The notes under the pieces: model-generated
Databases searched by the model: none
Told to the model about the DNA's origin: nothing
What the model saw: the letters and a program-made list of their open reading frames with translations, nothing else
In this document: one piece after another, positions 32,583 to 45,597 of the stretch
How positions within the stretch are numbered: the first letter of the stretch is position 1
Layout of the letters: every line of letters starts with the position of its first letter
Source: Zizania palustris
Taxonomy: Eukaryota > Streptophyta > Magnoliopsida > Poales > Poaceae
Length of the DNA: 64,000 bases
Assembly: GCA_019279435.1 (NCBI GenBank)
Contig: JAAALK010000283.1
Location: 60,618,642-60,682,641, forward strand
Direction of reading: 5' to 3'
Made by a program: the position numbers and the translations under genes

Positions 32583-32667
32583 CTCCTCCTGTCATTAATA
32601 TATGACCGTTTTAGTACTAAACTTAGTACTTAAAATATTATATGCTAAATATTAATGACAAAAGGAG
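32583..32667. mobile_element. Stowaway-like MITE
   Basis: 85 bp hairpin. Ends CTCCTCCTGTCATTAATAT and ATTAATGACAAAAGGAG, flanked by TA on both sides (32581-32582, 32668-32669), as for Tc1/mariner-derived Stowaway elements. Confidence 0.8.
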
Positions 32668-34526
32668 TACTTGGTAGTAAGTTATGCAACAATAACTGCC
32701 ATATCATTAAAAACAGATTACTTGAAAGTTAAAATCATGAAAATAGGCGCAAAGTTTCTTTTTTGACTACTAATTGAGTATTCATGCGTTGCAACGGGAA
32801 AAAATACAACATTAAAAATATCGTGCAAACAGAAATAAACGAAACTGAAGCTAGAAAGTTTTGATTTGCTGTAAGTAGTGGTGGTGGTAAATTCGCCGCC
32901 ACTATTTTTTAAAAGTAGTATAGATTTACAAGATACGTGCATCCACACCACTCACATGATGGAGACAAGAATGTGTCACAATCTCTATTAAAATACACCA
33001 GCACTTTTGATAGCTTCCAAATGTAAGGGTAGAAAACCCAACAACAATTCAAAACCAATAATAGAAAACATCTAACTAATTGGAAAGCAAAAAAAAAACG
33101 TTTATAGACATCATTGTAAGATGGGTTAAATTCCTAATTTTTGAATCAAAATTCTGAACCAAATGGTTATCACTCGGTTTGGAGTGATTATCATTAGTGA
33201 TTTGGCATTGGTAACTGGTCGTGGTAATCAATCAATTTACTTAAAAACTGATTTAAAAAAATCATAAAAAATGTAGAAAAAAATCAGACAGAGATATAAA
33301 AACAGGAAAATTTAGAAAAGTTATAGGAATATAAAGAAATTTTATGGTACAACAATAAAAAATCAGCACGAAACTAGTTATGTTTTTTATTTATAATTAT
33401 ATGGTAGAGCATTACACATTTATTAATAGCTCAAAAAATCAGTCAGACTCCGGCCAATTTATTTTATTTCTACTAATATTGTTTTGCTCGTAACTTTATA
33501 AAATTCCAATATTTTTAAAAACAAATTTCATCATAAACCATCACAAATAACTTGGTATCTACATGATTTTTTTTGAAACCTTTTCAAATTCAAAGTTTGA
33601 ATTAAACCGACCAACCAACGGCGGAATCTCGGCAGCCGCACGAAAACCCTGGTAGTAACTGTAACTCTATCAAGTGCAGGTATCCGTATGCAGCCAAAAG
33701 AAGCCCAGCGACAGTAACAAATTTGGCCGGACATGGTCAGTGTTTATGTTTTTGCAGGCTATACGAAAAGTATTTACTATTTAGTGTCTTTTCTACGAAT
33801 CTTTTGAATCCTATTTTGGCCGTATGGATGATGGAGTACAGGTACAGCACAGGATCCGATCCACGGCTTCTTCATGGGCTTGGCTTGGATTCTCTCTTCG
33901 ATCGCTGCTGCACGGAAGCCAACGTAGATGGTGCTCAATCGATGCCAAGATTTTCAAACTCATAAATCCGTGAAACCGCAGAGATATCGTACAAGAAATC
34001 CAATTCCGAATCTCCGGAGTTTTATTGCGTCCATAAATTCGCGCTGGTTAGATTGAAGTTTCATCAGACATCAAGGCAAGAGTAGCCTTCGCCATATCTG
34101 CAGAATTTACAGCATCATGGATCCACGGTTAAGTGTTTCTTTAGAATAAAGAAATTTTAAAGGATTTATTTAGAAAATTAAACTAATTCACGTGAAAAAA
34201 TATGTGTTCGAAGGAACCCTAACTGTTTCCAGCAAAATGGTGGCAAATTATGAATTCAACGAAATATGAGAATTAGGGACCCACACAAAGATACAAGTCT
34301 CTCCAAAATATGAGAATACTCTTTCTCATGAAATCACTGCAGGTGGTCGCTGTCGATCAAAGCCAAATGAAATGTGGCCCACCTGCAGAGACAGAGAGGA
34401 AATACACAGATATATTTTTCAGTGAAAGAAAAAAGAAAACATGCAGATGACACCGACAAGCAGGTTTGGTTGAAATCACAGTCATGGAGGGCAGCAGACA
34501 GCAGCCTCCAGCAGTTCATCAGTTGG
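32668..34526. other. AT-rich intergenic DNA
   Basis: No gene. 33720-33965 has an 80-codon frame without motif. Nothing functional recognised. Confidence 0.45.
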
Positions 34527-34534
34527 AGTGTAAG

Positions 34535-35143
34535 CAGTGGCGGCTCCATGATTTTTTTTATGGGTGTTCCTGTTTTATATTCCAAAATTTTATATCATTA
34601 TAAACTCAAAAGGTAATATATTTTTTCAAAATATGATAAATATAACATTAATATCTCTTAGGGCATGTTTGGATCCAAGGTGCTAAAGAAAAATGACTAA
34701 AATGGGTTAAAATTTTAGTCAACCCCTGTTTAGATCCAAAGGCTAAAAAAGGGCTAAAACATTTATTACTGTGTATAATGACTGAAATATCCCTCTTTTA
34801 TTGCTCTTACTTTTCGTGCATGTATGCATAGTGGAGGTATGGGTGGAAAAGAAGCATTCTAGCCCCTCTTTAGCTCCTCCTTGGGGCTAATGGGCTAAAA
34901 AATTTTAGCTCTTTTTTAGCCTTAGTGTTTAGATTTTTAGCCCCTAAAGGGGCTAAATTTTAGCCCCTTTTGCTTTAGCCCTTGGATCCAAACACCCCCT
35001 TAATATCATAAATCCACTAGAATCAACCCTTAAATAAAAAATATAAACATAATTAATATTTAAATAAAATATCTAAACATGTATTGAGCCAAATTTTGGG
35101 GTAGTCCAGGGCCCACCTGGACTACCCCTTGGAGCCGCCACTG
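34535..35143. mobile_element. Non-autonomous hAT element carrying a nested Tourist MITE
   Basis: Ends CAGTGGCGGCTCCA and TGGAGCCGCCACTG are perfect inverted repeats. The 8-bp target duplication AGTGTAAG occurs at 34527-34534 and 35144-35151. Eight bases and CAG...CTG ends fit hAT. A Tourist MITE (34661-34999) makes up more than half of it; without it the hAT element would be about 267 bp. Confidence 0.9.
34661..34999. mobile_element. Tourist MITE nested in the hAT element
   Basis: 339 bp. Ends GGGCATGTTTGGATCCA and TGGATCCAAACACCCCC, flanked by TTA (34658-34660 and 35000-35002), the Harbinger-type 3-bp duplication. Repeated words (TTTTAGCC / GGCTAAAA) form a long hairpin. Confidence 0.9.
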
Positions 35144-35151
35144 AGTGTAAG

Positions 35152-35891
35152 GGTCACCTCATGGGAGCCCATGATCTTACACAGAGATCTATCTGCCTCC
35201 ACATCTGCACCCATCTCAGCTTACATCTTATAATCCTTTTTTTCTGAATCTTCTTGTGCCATGTATCAATCAGATGCCATTGCTGTCTGAAGATTAGCAG
35301 TTTACACTGTGGCAGCAGCCAGCATGTCTGCATGTGCCTGACTCTTTTGCTTGTAACCATGTAGTCCATGAGATTGTTTTGACAAGAGTGAAACAGCTAT
35401 GTGACCACATGGGTGAATAGAAGATTAATAGAGGGACATTCAGAAGGCCAAACAATATATCCATGGCTTTACCCATGCCATAAAAAACTTAAAGAACAGA
35501 TTCCAATTTGACATTGGCATCAAGGCAAACAGAATAAAGGATGGTACAACTTAATAATGTTACAAAGAACTAAACCTTTATGTACCACTACCAGCTCTTT
35601 AAGCAAGTTTTCTGACCACAATAAAGAGCAGAAGTTACACACACTGCTGATATTGCAGAAATACTTCACGAAAGCAGGAGCAGGACAGTAATAAAACTTA
35701 CTTTGGATGGAATCATGGCACAACTCACAAGTAACTAATTAGCTCAACATTTTTCAAGGGAAAAACAAGCAGGAATACATTAAACGAGACTCAGAGATCA
35801 GGATATCTCATGAAACTACTGACAACAAAAAGTACCCATTTGCCGACAATACAGAAAACTTTACAATTTTGTAACAGTAAATATTGAACCT
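35152..35891. other. 3' flank of the PGG gene
   Basis: Probably includes the 3' untranslated region of the minus-strand PGG gene. No separate gene. A GTAAGT directly before the PGG stop codon leaves open a further 3' exon here. Confidence 0.4.
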
Positions 35892-38800
35892 TCAACTTAC
35901 TGCCGAGGTACCAGTGCTTTTTTTTCTAGCAGCACGATTGGAAACCCTGGTCCTCGTCCATGACCTCAGAAATTTTGCAACCCCACTTGACAAAACAATT
36001 AAAAGAACAAGGTATATTACGACGCCTAGTACTAGCACATATACATAGACTGAAGTCCTCAATTTTCGACAGCTACCCGCAGCAAAAGCTGTCATGAGAG
36101 ACATCAAATCTAATGTCATAATCAGGTTCAATACCTCAAGGGGCACATCCTTCTTTCTGACAGATTTAATTAGCAGAAGCATGATCACAACAATTGATGC
36201 CATGAAGGAGAAAGAGTTGAAGCAGAAGAATGTTTTATAGCGCCGGGCGTTAATATCATGAAGGATTGGGTTGCCTGCCAAATGGTGGTCTAAACTTTCA
36301 GTTTCAGACCAGGAGCCACCAGGTGGGTTAAGACCAGCTTGGTATGTAATGGACGCCGCTAAAATTGCAAGTAGCATCAGGTACTTGTGCCTTTTCTTCG
36401 GTTCTTTCTCATCAGGATCTGAAGTTTCTGGTGACTTGGGAGTATTTCCTTGTGTATCTTTCTTGGCACTGAAAAGGCAGCTCTCCAGATATTCCATAAA
36501 TCGGGATAATAGTCTTGCTAGTGTATTATGCATGGAAGACGAAAAGAGTAGGACTTGAATCACAAGGGATATTAGAACTGCCACAGCAATGATGATGAGA
36601 TAGATGGATTGCTTTCGATTCCTGCAGCACCCTGCGACATATGCAATCAGGAGGCCAAGCAAGCCTGCAACCAAACACACTCGCAATGCATACGATTTGA
36701 TTCCATGCTCACAGGATTCCTTATTCACAAGTAATATTGTGATAACTACGGATGACACAAATGAGATTGAATTTGAGTAATAGAACACATCATAGCGCTT
36801 TGAATGTGCATCTTGAAGGATAGGATTTCCTGGCTTGCCACTGACATCTTTGTTATCAGACCAAAAACCTCCTGGAGGGTTCATGCCAGCTTGGTATGTG
36901 ACAGTTGCAGCTAGAATAGAAAGAATCAGCAGAAGATTACGCCTCCTCCCCAACTCCTTAATATCCTCTGTCCTGTCTTGGCCTGACTGAGGCGATGCTG
37001 GCCCTGCATGCCTCCCTGACTCACCTTGAAACCATATTGCTATCATAATATGAACAGCAACATAAGCTAGTATGAGACATACCGAAACTGATGAGTAAAT
37101 GGTCTTCTTTGCTTCCCTGCAGCTCCCTGTAACAAAAGCCTCAGTAAGGGAAAGTAGGTTCACGATCATGACTGTTTGCAATGCACGTCGTTTTGTAACT
37201 GCTGCGCTCGACAACTTGTTCAGGAGCAAAAGGATCGTAACAATGGATGCCACAAAGGCAACCGCATTGAGATAGAAGAAGGCAATAAAGCGGGGATGGT
37301 TTGTGTCCTCAAGGATGCGATCACCAGCTGAATGTTTTTTTTGAGGAAAATCACCAGCTGAGTGTTGGGATCCACTTTCTGACCAGAAGCCACCTGGTGG
37401 ATTCAGACCTGACTGATATGTTACAGACACTGCAAGAATGGAAAGAAGAAGCAGGTACGTGCGAGTCTTATTGAGGTGCTTCTCAATTGTATTGACAGTT
37501 GGGTCATTCTCAGCACGTTCAGGACCACTGTTATTTTCACTAATCTCATTGTTATGGTTATCACCTCCAACTGGCTTATGCTGCTCTGAACTGTCCACAT
37601 GATCACAAGCTTCTGCAGGCACAGAAATCATTACACTCTCTGTGATACCGACAGTGGTTCCATTAACGTGACTGGCCGGCATATTTTGTTCAGAGAAAAC
37701 CTCCATTGGAATCTTGAGGTTATCAGTTGAAGATTGCTCCTTCTTACCAGCATCTTGCTGGTCCTCCACAGACATGCAATCGTTGGTATTTGTAGTTTGC
37801 TTGCAGTTTGCTGCAGATGGATGCTCTGTGCTGGACATAGCCTCATCCATATTTGTACCTAGACTGATTGTAGACTGATTCTCCATATTTGCTGATTGTT
37901 GGTTGGTCCCTGGTGGATGTTGTGAGTTGGAGATAGGCTCCTTAGTATCTATAGTATGCTGTTTGTCTACAGGCAGTTGTTCCTCAGGGAATCTCTCTTT
38001 GGTATTTGATATACACTGTGAGAACACAGAATTGTTGTCTACAGTTTGATGTTTATTTGCATTTGGATGCTCCTCAGGGGACTCCCCCTTTTTTGTATCT
38101 GATATTCGCTGATAGACAGTAGAGTGCTGTCCTGGTTCAGAGGCACTGTGTTCTGCTGATGAGCCATTTGCATGGACTGAAGCTTGCTGATGACTTGCAG
38201 AATTCTCCTGTTCTGCATTACTCAATCTGTTGCTGCCATGTTTTGATGAAAGTGAGAGTGCACGACCCATTACACCCATGCATTTCACACAAGTTGATTT
38301 GATATTTTCTAACCACTCTGCTACAGGTTTGTAGATAAAGATCCCAGCTAACATTGCAAAGCAGATGAGAACTACGATGATAATAAACATCACGTAGAAT
38401 GATGTTGCTACATCCCTACAGCATCCTGCAGCATAAGCACCAACTAGGCCCAACAAATCAGCTACCACACAAATAGCCAGTGCTTTTGACCTTATTCCAT
38501 GCTTGCTCAATTCTGGGCTCAAAAGCAGTATGACTGTGACCAAAGATGCCACAAAAGAAGTTGAATTGAAACTCACGAATGTATTATAACGGTGAAAGTA
38601 GTTACTGCGAAGAACAGAAGTAGCTGGACGGTGCTTGTATGGAGGAGGGCCATTTTCAGCCCAAAAGCCACCCGGTGGATTCAACCCAGCTTGGTATGTG
38701 ACAGTAGCTGCAAAAGTTACAAACAACAGAATGAACTTGCGAGCGTCCTCAACTTCTTTCTCTTGATGGCTGCTCCTTGGCTCATCATGGATGCCACATT

Positions 38801-39490
38801 TAGATAGAATTTTAATTATTGTTGTTCGCACCTTCTGCTTCAGGGTTCCTGGAATAACCCTTATGGACACTAGGATATGAATCCCAACATAAACAAAAAC
38901 AGCAAAAACTAGAATCCAGACATAAATAGATGACTTAAGTGCCCGGCAGCTTCCAGCAGCATATGCCCCCATCAAGCTGAACAGATCCAAAACCATAGTA
39001 AATTGGATTGAACGGAGCCACAACTTATGCCTTGTCACTCTCTTGCTTAGAAGCAAGATGAGTAAAAGAAGAGATGCAGCTAATGCTGTTGCATTGCAGT
39101 AAAGAATACCCCATGCCGTTGAGAGAAGCTAACACGAAGGACAGGATCACCAGCAAGATGGCCATCTGTGTTTAATGTCCAAAATCCCCCAGGTGGCGTT
39201 AATCCAGCATTGTATGTCACACTAACAGCTAGAATTCCAAGCAGTACCAAATACTTCCGCAATCTCCACAAGAGGTCAAAATCATCCTCAGTGCTATCTA
39301 CTAATAAAAATCTCCTGGATGAATCATCCATGGAGTCTTGCCTACTACTGCCAGTGACAATGCTATTCACCCCGTTGTTCTCTGCATGGTAGTTGCTAGA
39401 AGCTTCATTCTCATCATTGCCTAGTGATGGAGTAGTTGTGGTGTTGGTCAGAGCAATGGCACACTCATGTTGTCTACTGCTATTTGTCAT
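35892..39490 (-). CDS. Large membrane protein with five PGG modules (one-base frameshift)
   Basis: One long exon, about 1200 residues when the frame is followed across a one-base gap. Each module has a hydrophobic helix ending in TYxAG(L/M)xPPGG(F/S)W, a loop, an aromatic segment (RY...FF) and three more helices, the last pair around AYAAGSCR. Modules start near 39300, 38750, 37450, 36950 and 36380 (descending). Between modules 2 and 3 lies a polar linker of about 230 residues rich in Gln, Asn and Ser. PGG domains (Pfam PF13962) usually occur once, at the end of ankyrin-repeat proteins; no ankyrin repeats are seen here. About 20 membrane spans are predicted. An A run at 39101-39103 is one base short, so the frame breaks in the module 1 FFYCNAT motif and separates 39080-39490 from 35892-39056. 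Function unknown. Confidence 0.85.
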
Positions 39491-41821
39491 CTGGTTGCTC
39501 CAGGATTGAGATTGCAGGTTTCAGCTGCCCTTTATCCTTTCATTAGCAGCAGCAAAATATCTCCTTGGATAAGCAAAGATATCTGAAAGATTCAAAGCAC
39601 AGTGAAATCAATGTCCCAGACAAACACAAACAACTCAATCAGATGGGATTGAGTTTATGAATTATTACTATTATATACTTATAAACAGGATGCTAGCTGC
39701 ATGGCTTTACAAAGTTTGGCCCAGTCAACTATGAGAATCCACATTGGATTAGTCTTAAAACAAGGACATAGGGTAAACATCGTCCGTCCTGAAGAAAGAT
39801 AAATCCCATTGCTTATACTGCAAAAGAGTAGTGAAATTGGCAATGCAACATCCAAGCCGTGATTTGATTTGGCTGCATGTTTGAGCTTGCATCCAATGCA
39901 ACATCACGATATACCCATTTAGAAAAACAAACAGTAGTTAGTACAGTTCACTAGAAGAAGCCACACACCACCAGGAAGGCAGGTTCCACCCAAGTCTATC
40001 AGAAAAAAGTAACACATACTGGGGAAGAGAAAGGAAGACCAAACCTGGCATGCAAAGGAATTGGAATACTCATCAAATCAAGAAGTTGCCCTCACCAGCC
40101 GCATGGCCATTTCCCAATATGATGCTGCATGTTTGAGCTTGCATCCAAAGCAATAGGTCACTCGGCTGCTCAGTCAAGAGAGAACACTTATAACATTCAA
40201 AAGCCTATGTGCTCAAGCCTCAAGGATGGCGTGAACAAGAAGAACACTAGAAAGGAGGACCAGATGAACGAGGGAAGACTTGGTGTTGGTGAAGTCAATG
40301 CCTCAATGAACAGAAGCACAGCCAGGGAGGGACCATCCTGCTCTACCCACAGCAATAGCCACGCAATGTATCAACGCTATCAGCTGGTGCTTCCCACTTG
40401 GCTTCGACCAGGTCATCCTGTATGTCGTGTATGTCTGCCGCAAATCAAGCTCTCACCTTTGGCATTTTCTTCCCCGTGTGACCAAGCACCTCCAAGAAAC
40501 GCCGATCGTTGCCACTCCTCGACGGGAACACGGAAAGAGGCTTTAGGCATTGGTTCGAACACTTTACGGGCGCCGACGTCAGGAGCGAGGCCGGCGGCTC
40601 GGCTCGGCCCGGCATTCCGTCGAGCACCAGCGGGCAGCGCGACTCGTGCGCTTCGTTCTGAGTATCGGGCCAGTCTACTGCCCGACGTGCTCATGTGCAC
40701 CGAAACGACCCCTCCTCCCCGTCGTCCCCGCCTCCGCCGCCGACAATTGGTCCGTCGCGGAGCCGCCTTGTGGAAAGAAGGGAATATAGTAAACAAAGAC
40801 CCAGTCGTCGGTCGTCACAGCCTGAGTGGTGGATGCGTGTGGGTTACACCAACCGGTCGGTTTTTTTAATAATTATTTTTATATAAAATTATGTTTTTAA
40901 TTTATAGATGCACATTGTTTGATATGGCGCTACGTAAGTGCTTAATGATTTCATTTCAGTACCGATCGATATGTATTATTCCATCATTTAAATCAGTACT
41001 TATTAAGTGATGAATTGTTCTGAATTCAATACATATCGATCATTCTGATTAAAGGATATTTTGATTTTTTTAATATATATTACATATTATTTATATTAAG
41101 TTATATATTATATTGTATTCAAGCTATACCATATATTTAAGATATCAATGTATTGAAATATATTATATTTAATTATATAAATATATATTTTAAATATATT
41201 TATATTATTTTATTAGATCCTGAACCAGTATACCGTTACTGAAACCGGAATGGAATTAATAAGCTTTGTGATGAGTCAACAGTAGCCACGAGCTAAAATT
41301 CCGCATAGATTCTATTGATTTTTTGACAATATAAATTATTTTATTGGTCTGTTAGTAAACCAACTATTGATTTATTCTAAATCGATTATTTGTTTGGCAA
41401 TAACGGAATTGTCAGATGAGGTTTTATAAAAATGGATATGACGCCTCTTTATCTCTCCTAAAATGACTTCCATTTATCACTTTCAAATCTCTTTGAAATA
41501 TCCGAAATAAGAGGAGAGGAAAGAAGGAAGGTAGGGCAACCAAAGAGGTATGATCTTAGACTCTTAGTGAGTTGACATGACGACACTAGAATACAAAGAT
41601 AAGAAAGATATCGAAAGCCAAATATACAAGAAGAAAAAGATGAAGAAATTTGTAAACAACCAAGACGTTAGAGAAGGCATATTTGGTGCAACTTTGTTTG
41701 TAACCCGAATGCTATTTACATATCGTTACATTTATCAATTGGTTCAAATATGCATCATACTTGCTCACGATTTATCTTCTACAGTAACTTACATTATTGG
41801 ACTTTGAATTACAAAATGTTA
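39491..41821. other. Upstream of the PGG gene; GC-rich island and AT-rich DNA
   Basis: Contains the promoter and leader of the minus-strand PGG gene. 40129-40869 holds a 246-codon plus-strand frame, but its composition and the equally open opposite strand suggest a GC-rich promoter, not a gene. 40870-41820 is very AT-rich with long ATATATTTA runs. Confidence 0.4.
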
Positions 41822-43254
41822 CTCCCTCCGTTTAGATTTAAATAATGTTTTGACCAGTTTGATAAAACTAAGGAAACAGTAAAATTACTCTTTTGCCCTT
41901 ATTTCTTTTGGCCTTCTTCTCGGTTCATCTATTTGCACCCTTCTTCTCCGTTCGTCTGTTCGCCCCTTCTCCTCCTGTAGCTAGCAACCATGGAGGAAAA
42001 TGGTGACTGCAGTGGATGTTCGGGGTGGTCCTCAGAGACCACAGTGTCGTCCCCTATGCGCGTCACGGAGCCACAGAGCTGGAACATGGAAAAAGGGGGA
42101 GGCAAGCAACCGTGGAGCAAGGCTGTGGAGGAAGGGGGAGAAGAGTTGGTTCTTGTGCACACTTGTGGCATGCCGTACTTTGGGTCCGTCGAGGGCCGCC
42201 TCTCATGTCTCTCCGCGCATCAATGTGGGCTGGTGTGGCTTCGTCTTCATCTCCTCTATCCCTAAGGTACAAATTCTATATCTGGTTCCCTAGATTCTTG
42301 GATGAGTGAATCAATACAAAATTTAACTAAATCTTTGAATCTTGGATGAGTATTTGCTCTGAATCTCTAAATTAGTATTGATTTCAAGTTGGATGAAAAT
42401 CTGCACTGCATTTTGTAGGGTTGAACAATGTGGGTTGAATGTTGAAGGAGGAGGAGGGCAAAGGAGTAAGAAAAGGAAATCTCCTTTTACGAACATGCCA
42501 CTTTTTAGATCTCCATTGAGCAGAATGTTGTTGTCACCTTCAGTGAGACATAGGAAATCACCATTTGCTGCTACAACAGATCGTGGTCGAGGAGTGATGC
42601 TTGATATCGTTTAAATGTACAACTAAAAGAAGATGCTCAAGGGAATGTACAAACTCAGGAAACTGTTGAAAATGGTTTTGATCATGAGGGTAATCCAATA
42701 CCTAAAGAGAATGTTGAAAGTGATCTTCATCCTAAGCATGATTCACATGCTCAATGGAATGCACACAAAAATGTTGTGACTGATGACAAACGAAGAGAAA
42801 TATTTGATGCTTTGCTAGCAAGGGCTGTGAATGGAAAACTGAAGCGCCATGAGACAAAAGAAGTTTCAACAGAGTTCTTAGTACCTATACGAACAATACA
42901 ACGTATTTGGCAAAAGGGGAAAAATGTTTAGATCAAGGTCTCGTAGTTGATGTTAGAACTGGGAAAAGGTCCAAGTGTGGCCGCAAGAAGATTGAGGTGG
43001 ATGTATCCATACTTCAAGATCTTCCTTTGTCAAGTCGTACAACGATACGTGATGTGGCTACCCATTTTGGTGTTAGTACAACTACGGTGCATAAAATGAA
43101 ACGAGAAGGTGTCATAAAGTGTATCTCAAACACCCTAAAGCCCTACTTGACAGAGAAAAACAAGATGGACCGGCTAAAATGGTGTCTATCAATGCTTGAT
43201 CAAAGGAGTTTGCCCAATGGTCCCATGTTCAAAGGGTTATTTGATTATGTCTTC
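41822..43254 (+). mobile_element. Mariner-like transposon (Osmar/Stowaway kin), left part with N-terminal transposase
   Basis: Begins CTCCCTCCGTTTAG after TA, the terminal sequence of plant Tc1/mariner elements. A transposase frame (about 42608-43254) carries two helix-turn-helix parts: FDALLARAVNGKLKRHETKE with RTIQRIWQKGK, and CGRKKIEVD with SSRTTIRDVATHFGVSTTTV. A one-base loss in the A run at 42920-42924 breaks the frame. The gene reads into LFDYVF, where the retrotransposon inserted (target TCTTC at 43250-43254). The rest resumes at 52643. Confidence 0.82.
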
Positions 43255-45172
43255 TGTAGGACCGGAAACAGCGACCAGAGGAGGGGTGAATGAGAGCTTT
43301 TAAAAATTCAGGCTAAAAACAAGCCTTCGGTTTGGTTCTGTCTTCTGCGGAACAGGCTTCGAACACAACTTTCGAAGGTTTGGTTCGGAGGTGCTTCGAC
43401 AGCTCCGAACACAGGGTGCTTCGAGCAGGCTTCGCACTTCACCCTTCGCAAGAGTGGACACCCTACTGGAGACTTCGACCGAGTACTTGGCAGCAGCAAC
43501 TGGTGCTGGGCTTCGTACACGACGGTCTACACGCACACAAATGGACTTCGCTACGGGCTTCGACACAAGAAGCAAAACGGGCTTCGATCAGGGCTTCGCT
43601 AGTAATCTGTGAAGTCTGGCCTCAAGTTACACAGAGCGAACGCACGCTGAAAAACACACTTCGCACAGAAACAACTTTCGCCTAGACAGGCTTCAGTGCA
43701 CTACAACTAGCGAGGTATGTAACGCGAGCTCAAGCAAAAAACACAAAGAAGCAGGGCTTCGCCGCTTGAACAAGGAACACAAAAATATTTGAACTCTGGA
43801 TGAATACTGCGAGGTATGTGGCTACAGGAGCTCAACAGTAAATGCTCAAAGTGTTAAATGTTACCTACCGAGCCCCCATATTTATAGCCCACAGTTCACC
43901 CAAAGGAATTGACTACTTTACCCCTAGGGTTTACATTGGATTTGTCTCTACAGAACTAAGGGGTACAAAAGGTAGTCAACTTTATTCTGGAGGCTTCTCT
44001 GTCAGCTTTGCAGAGGGGACATCGTCAGCTTTTTGCAGAGCAGACAGTGTCAGCCTTTGCAGTCTTTGACCTTCTGGAGCCTCCCTTCGCACGCGAGGGT
44101 GCGGTAGCTTCGGCGAGAAGCCTTGAGCCAGATGGCCTTCGCTTCACCGAAGTCAGTCTCCGATACAGTGACGGTTTTGAGCCGAAGCCGTCAAAGCCCT
44201 TGGGCCTTCGCACCAACACCTCCGGAGTGGACCACCACGGCTTCGCAGCTTCACCCAGCTCGAACTCCGTCAGTCCGTGTACCGAAGCCATGCAGGCCGA
44301 AGTACCACAAGACAACCATACTCCGGAGCAAGCCTCGCTCCGTAGCCTTCCTCACTCCGAAGCCTCACCTTCGGAGTACCACCCTTCGAAGTCCCTCCTT
44401 CGTCCAAGGCCTCCGCACGAAGCATTCCATGAGCCCTTCGTCGCAGTGTCTCTCCCCGAGCACACTCCTCGACGAGCCTCACCCGGACCATGCCTTCGAT
44501 GCACCTCGACTTCTGAGCCCTTCATCGGGTACCTTCGAATGTCTCCCTCTGGAGCACACTTCGAACTCCTTGCCTCCGCAGAGGACTTGATCCATCCAAT
44601 TCCGAAGTCACTCCTTTCGGAGTACCTTCGAAGTGCCTCACCTCCGAGGACTTTGTCTCGGAGTACCTTCACCCGGAGCCACGCTCCGCACTCTCTGCCT
44701 TCACCTGGCGCACCTCGACCCGAGGACCGACCCGGACCCCCTTCGCAGCCACCGTGACGGAGCTCCCCGCTCCCCTGGCATCAAGCCTCCCGCTTGACCC
44801 AAGTTCACCTGCTACGAACCTGTCCGTCGCCTCCGAAGTCCCTGCGCACCACAGACAAGCAGACAAGTGTTTCCAGTACTCCGGAGACCTCTTCGGGTTA
44901 GCAACCTTCGGCACACACTCCGGTGTACCGCCCAAAGTACCGAACCATTCGGTACACACCCAGTCATCGTGTACTGTCGGACCCCTCCGACGAGCACACT
45001 CCGCTGCAACAGCTGCAGCAACCAAACCACCGAACACCCTTCGGTGAAACCACCTCCGAACACCCTTCGGAGGTCCAACCTCCGAACCCCCTTCGGAGGT
45101 ACCCTTCGAACAGAGGGTAAAAATCCTGTCAATCACTCATCACAAACACCGAAACCAACCCTTGGTTTCTCA
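43255..45172 (-). repeat. 3' LTR of SIRE/Maximus-type element B (left LTR)
   Basis: 1918 bp, starts TGTAGGACC and ends TTTCTCA. It matches 50654-52642 with about 27 single-base differences counted by eye (about 98.6% identity), lacks about 98 bp present in the right copy near 50810-50908, and has about 27 bp extra near 45046. It is full of CTTCGAAG / CTTCGGAG words. The 249-codon frame at 44008-44757 also exists in the other LTR and is not a gene. Confidence 0.93.
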
Positions 45173-45597
45173 ATCTCCCCTTGATGAGTGCATTGACAAC
45201 CAACTTTAAATCCAAGAAAATTTAAAAACTTTCAGTACACAAGTGACCATAAAAACTCAGAAAAGAGCCAAATCATGTCACTTGATAAAAGAATTTCCTC
45301 CCCCTTTTCAAAAGAGTAAAAAGCCCCTTCGGCAATAAAACTCCCCCTGAATTAAGTTTTCCCCCTTTGGCAACAAAGAGCCTTTATGTCAAATTTTCTC
45401 CCCCTTTGGAAATTATACCCCCTTGCGGCAGAGAACGTAGCTAGTCTCTCCCCCTTGAGGGAATTTCTCCCCCTTTGGCAATGCAAGCATCAAGGAGCAT
45501 GTAAAAGATGCAAAGCTTCGAAATGAGCAGAATTGCAAAGACATATGAAGCAAAAATATGCCAACAATAACACCAATGAACATGGGCTTAGCTCAAA
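45173..45597 (-). other. Polypurine tract and repeated pyrimidine-rich tracts after pol
   Basis: Next to the left LTR, ATCTCCCCTTG (minus strand CAAGGGGAGAT) is the polypurine tract. Further in, CTCCCCCTTT-type runs occur at least six times between about 45297 and 45480. Multiple such tracts are known in SIRE-type elements. The RNase H-coding sequence expected here is absent. Confidence 0.7.

Noticed and set aside
40129..40869. 246-codon plus-strand frame upstream of the PGG gene
   Set aside because: No motif, low-complexity Arg/Pro second half, and comparable open frames on the other strand. Probably the promoter or leader of the minus-strand gene.
44008..44757. 249-codon frame, repeated at 51504-52253
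   Set aside because: Both copies lie within the two LTRs of element B and are duplicated with them. Their Ser/Pro/Arg-rich content comes from the CTTCG word repeats.
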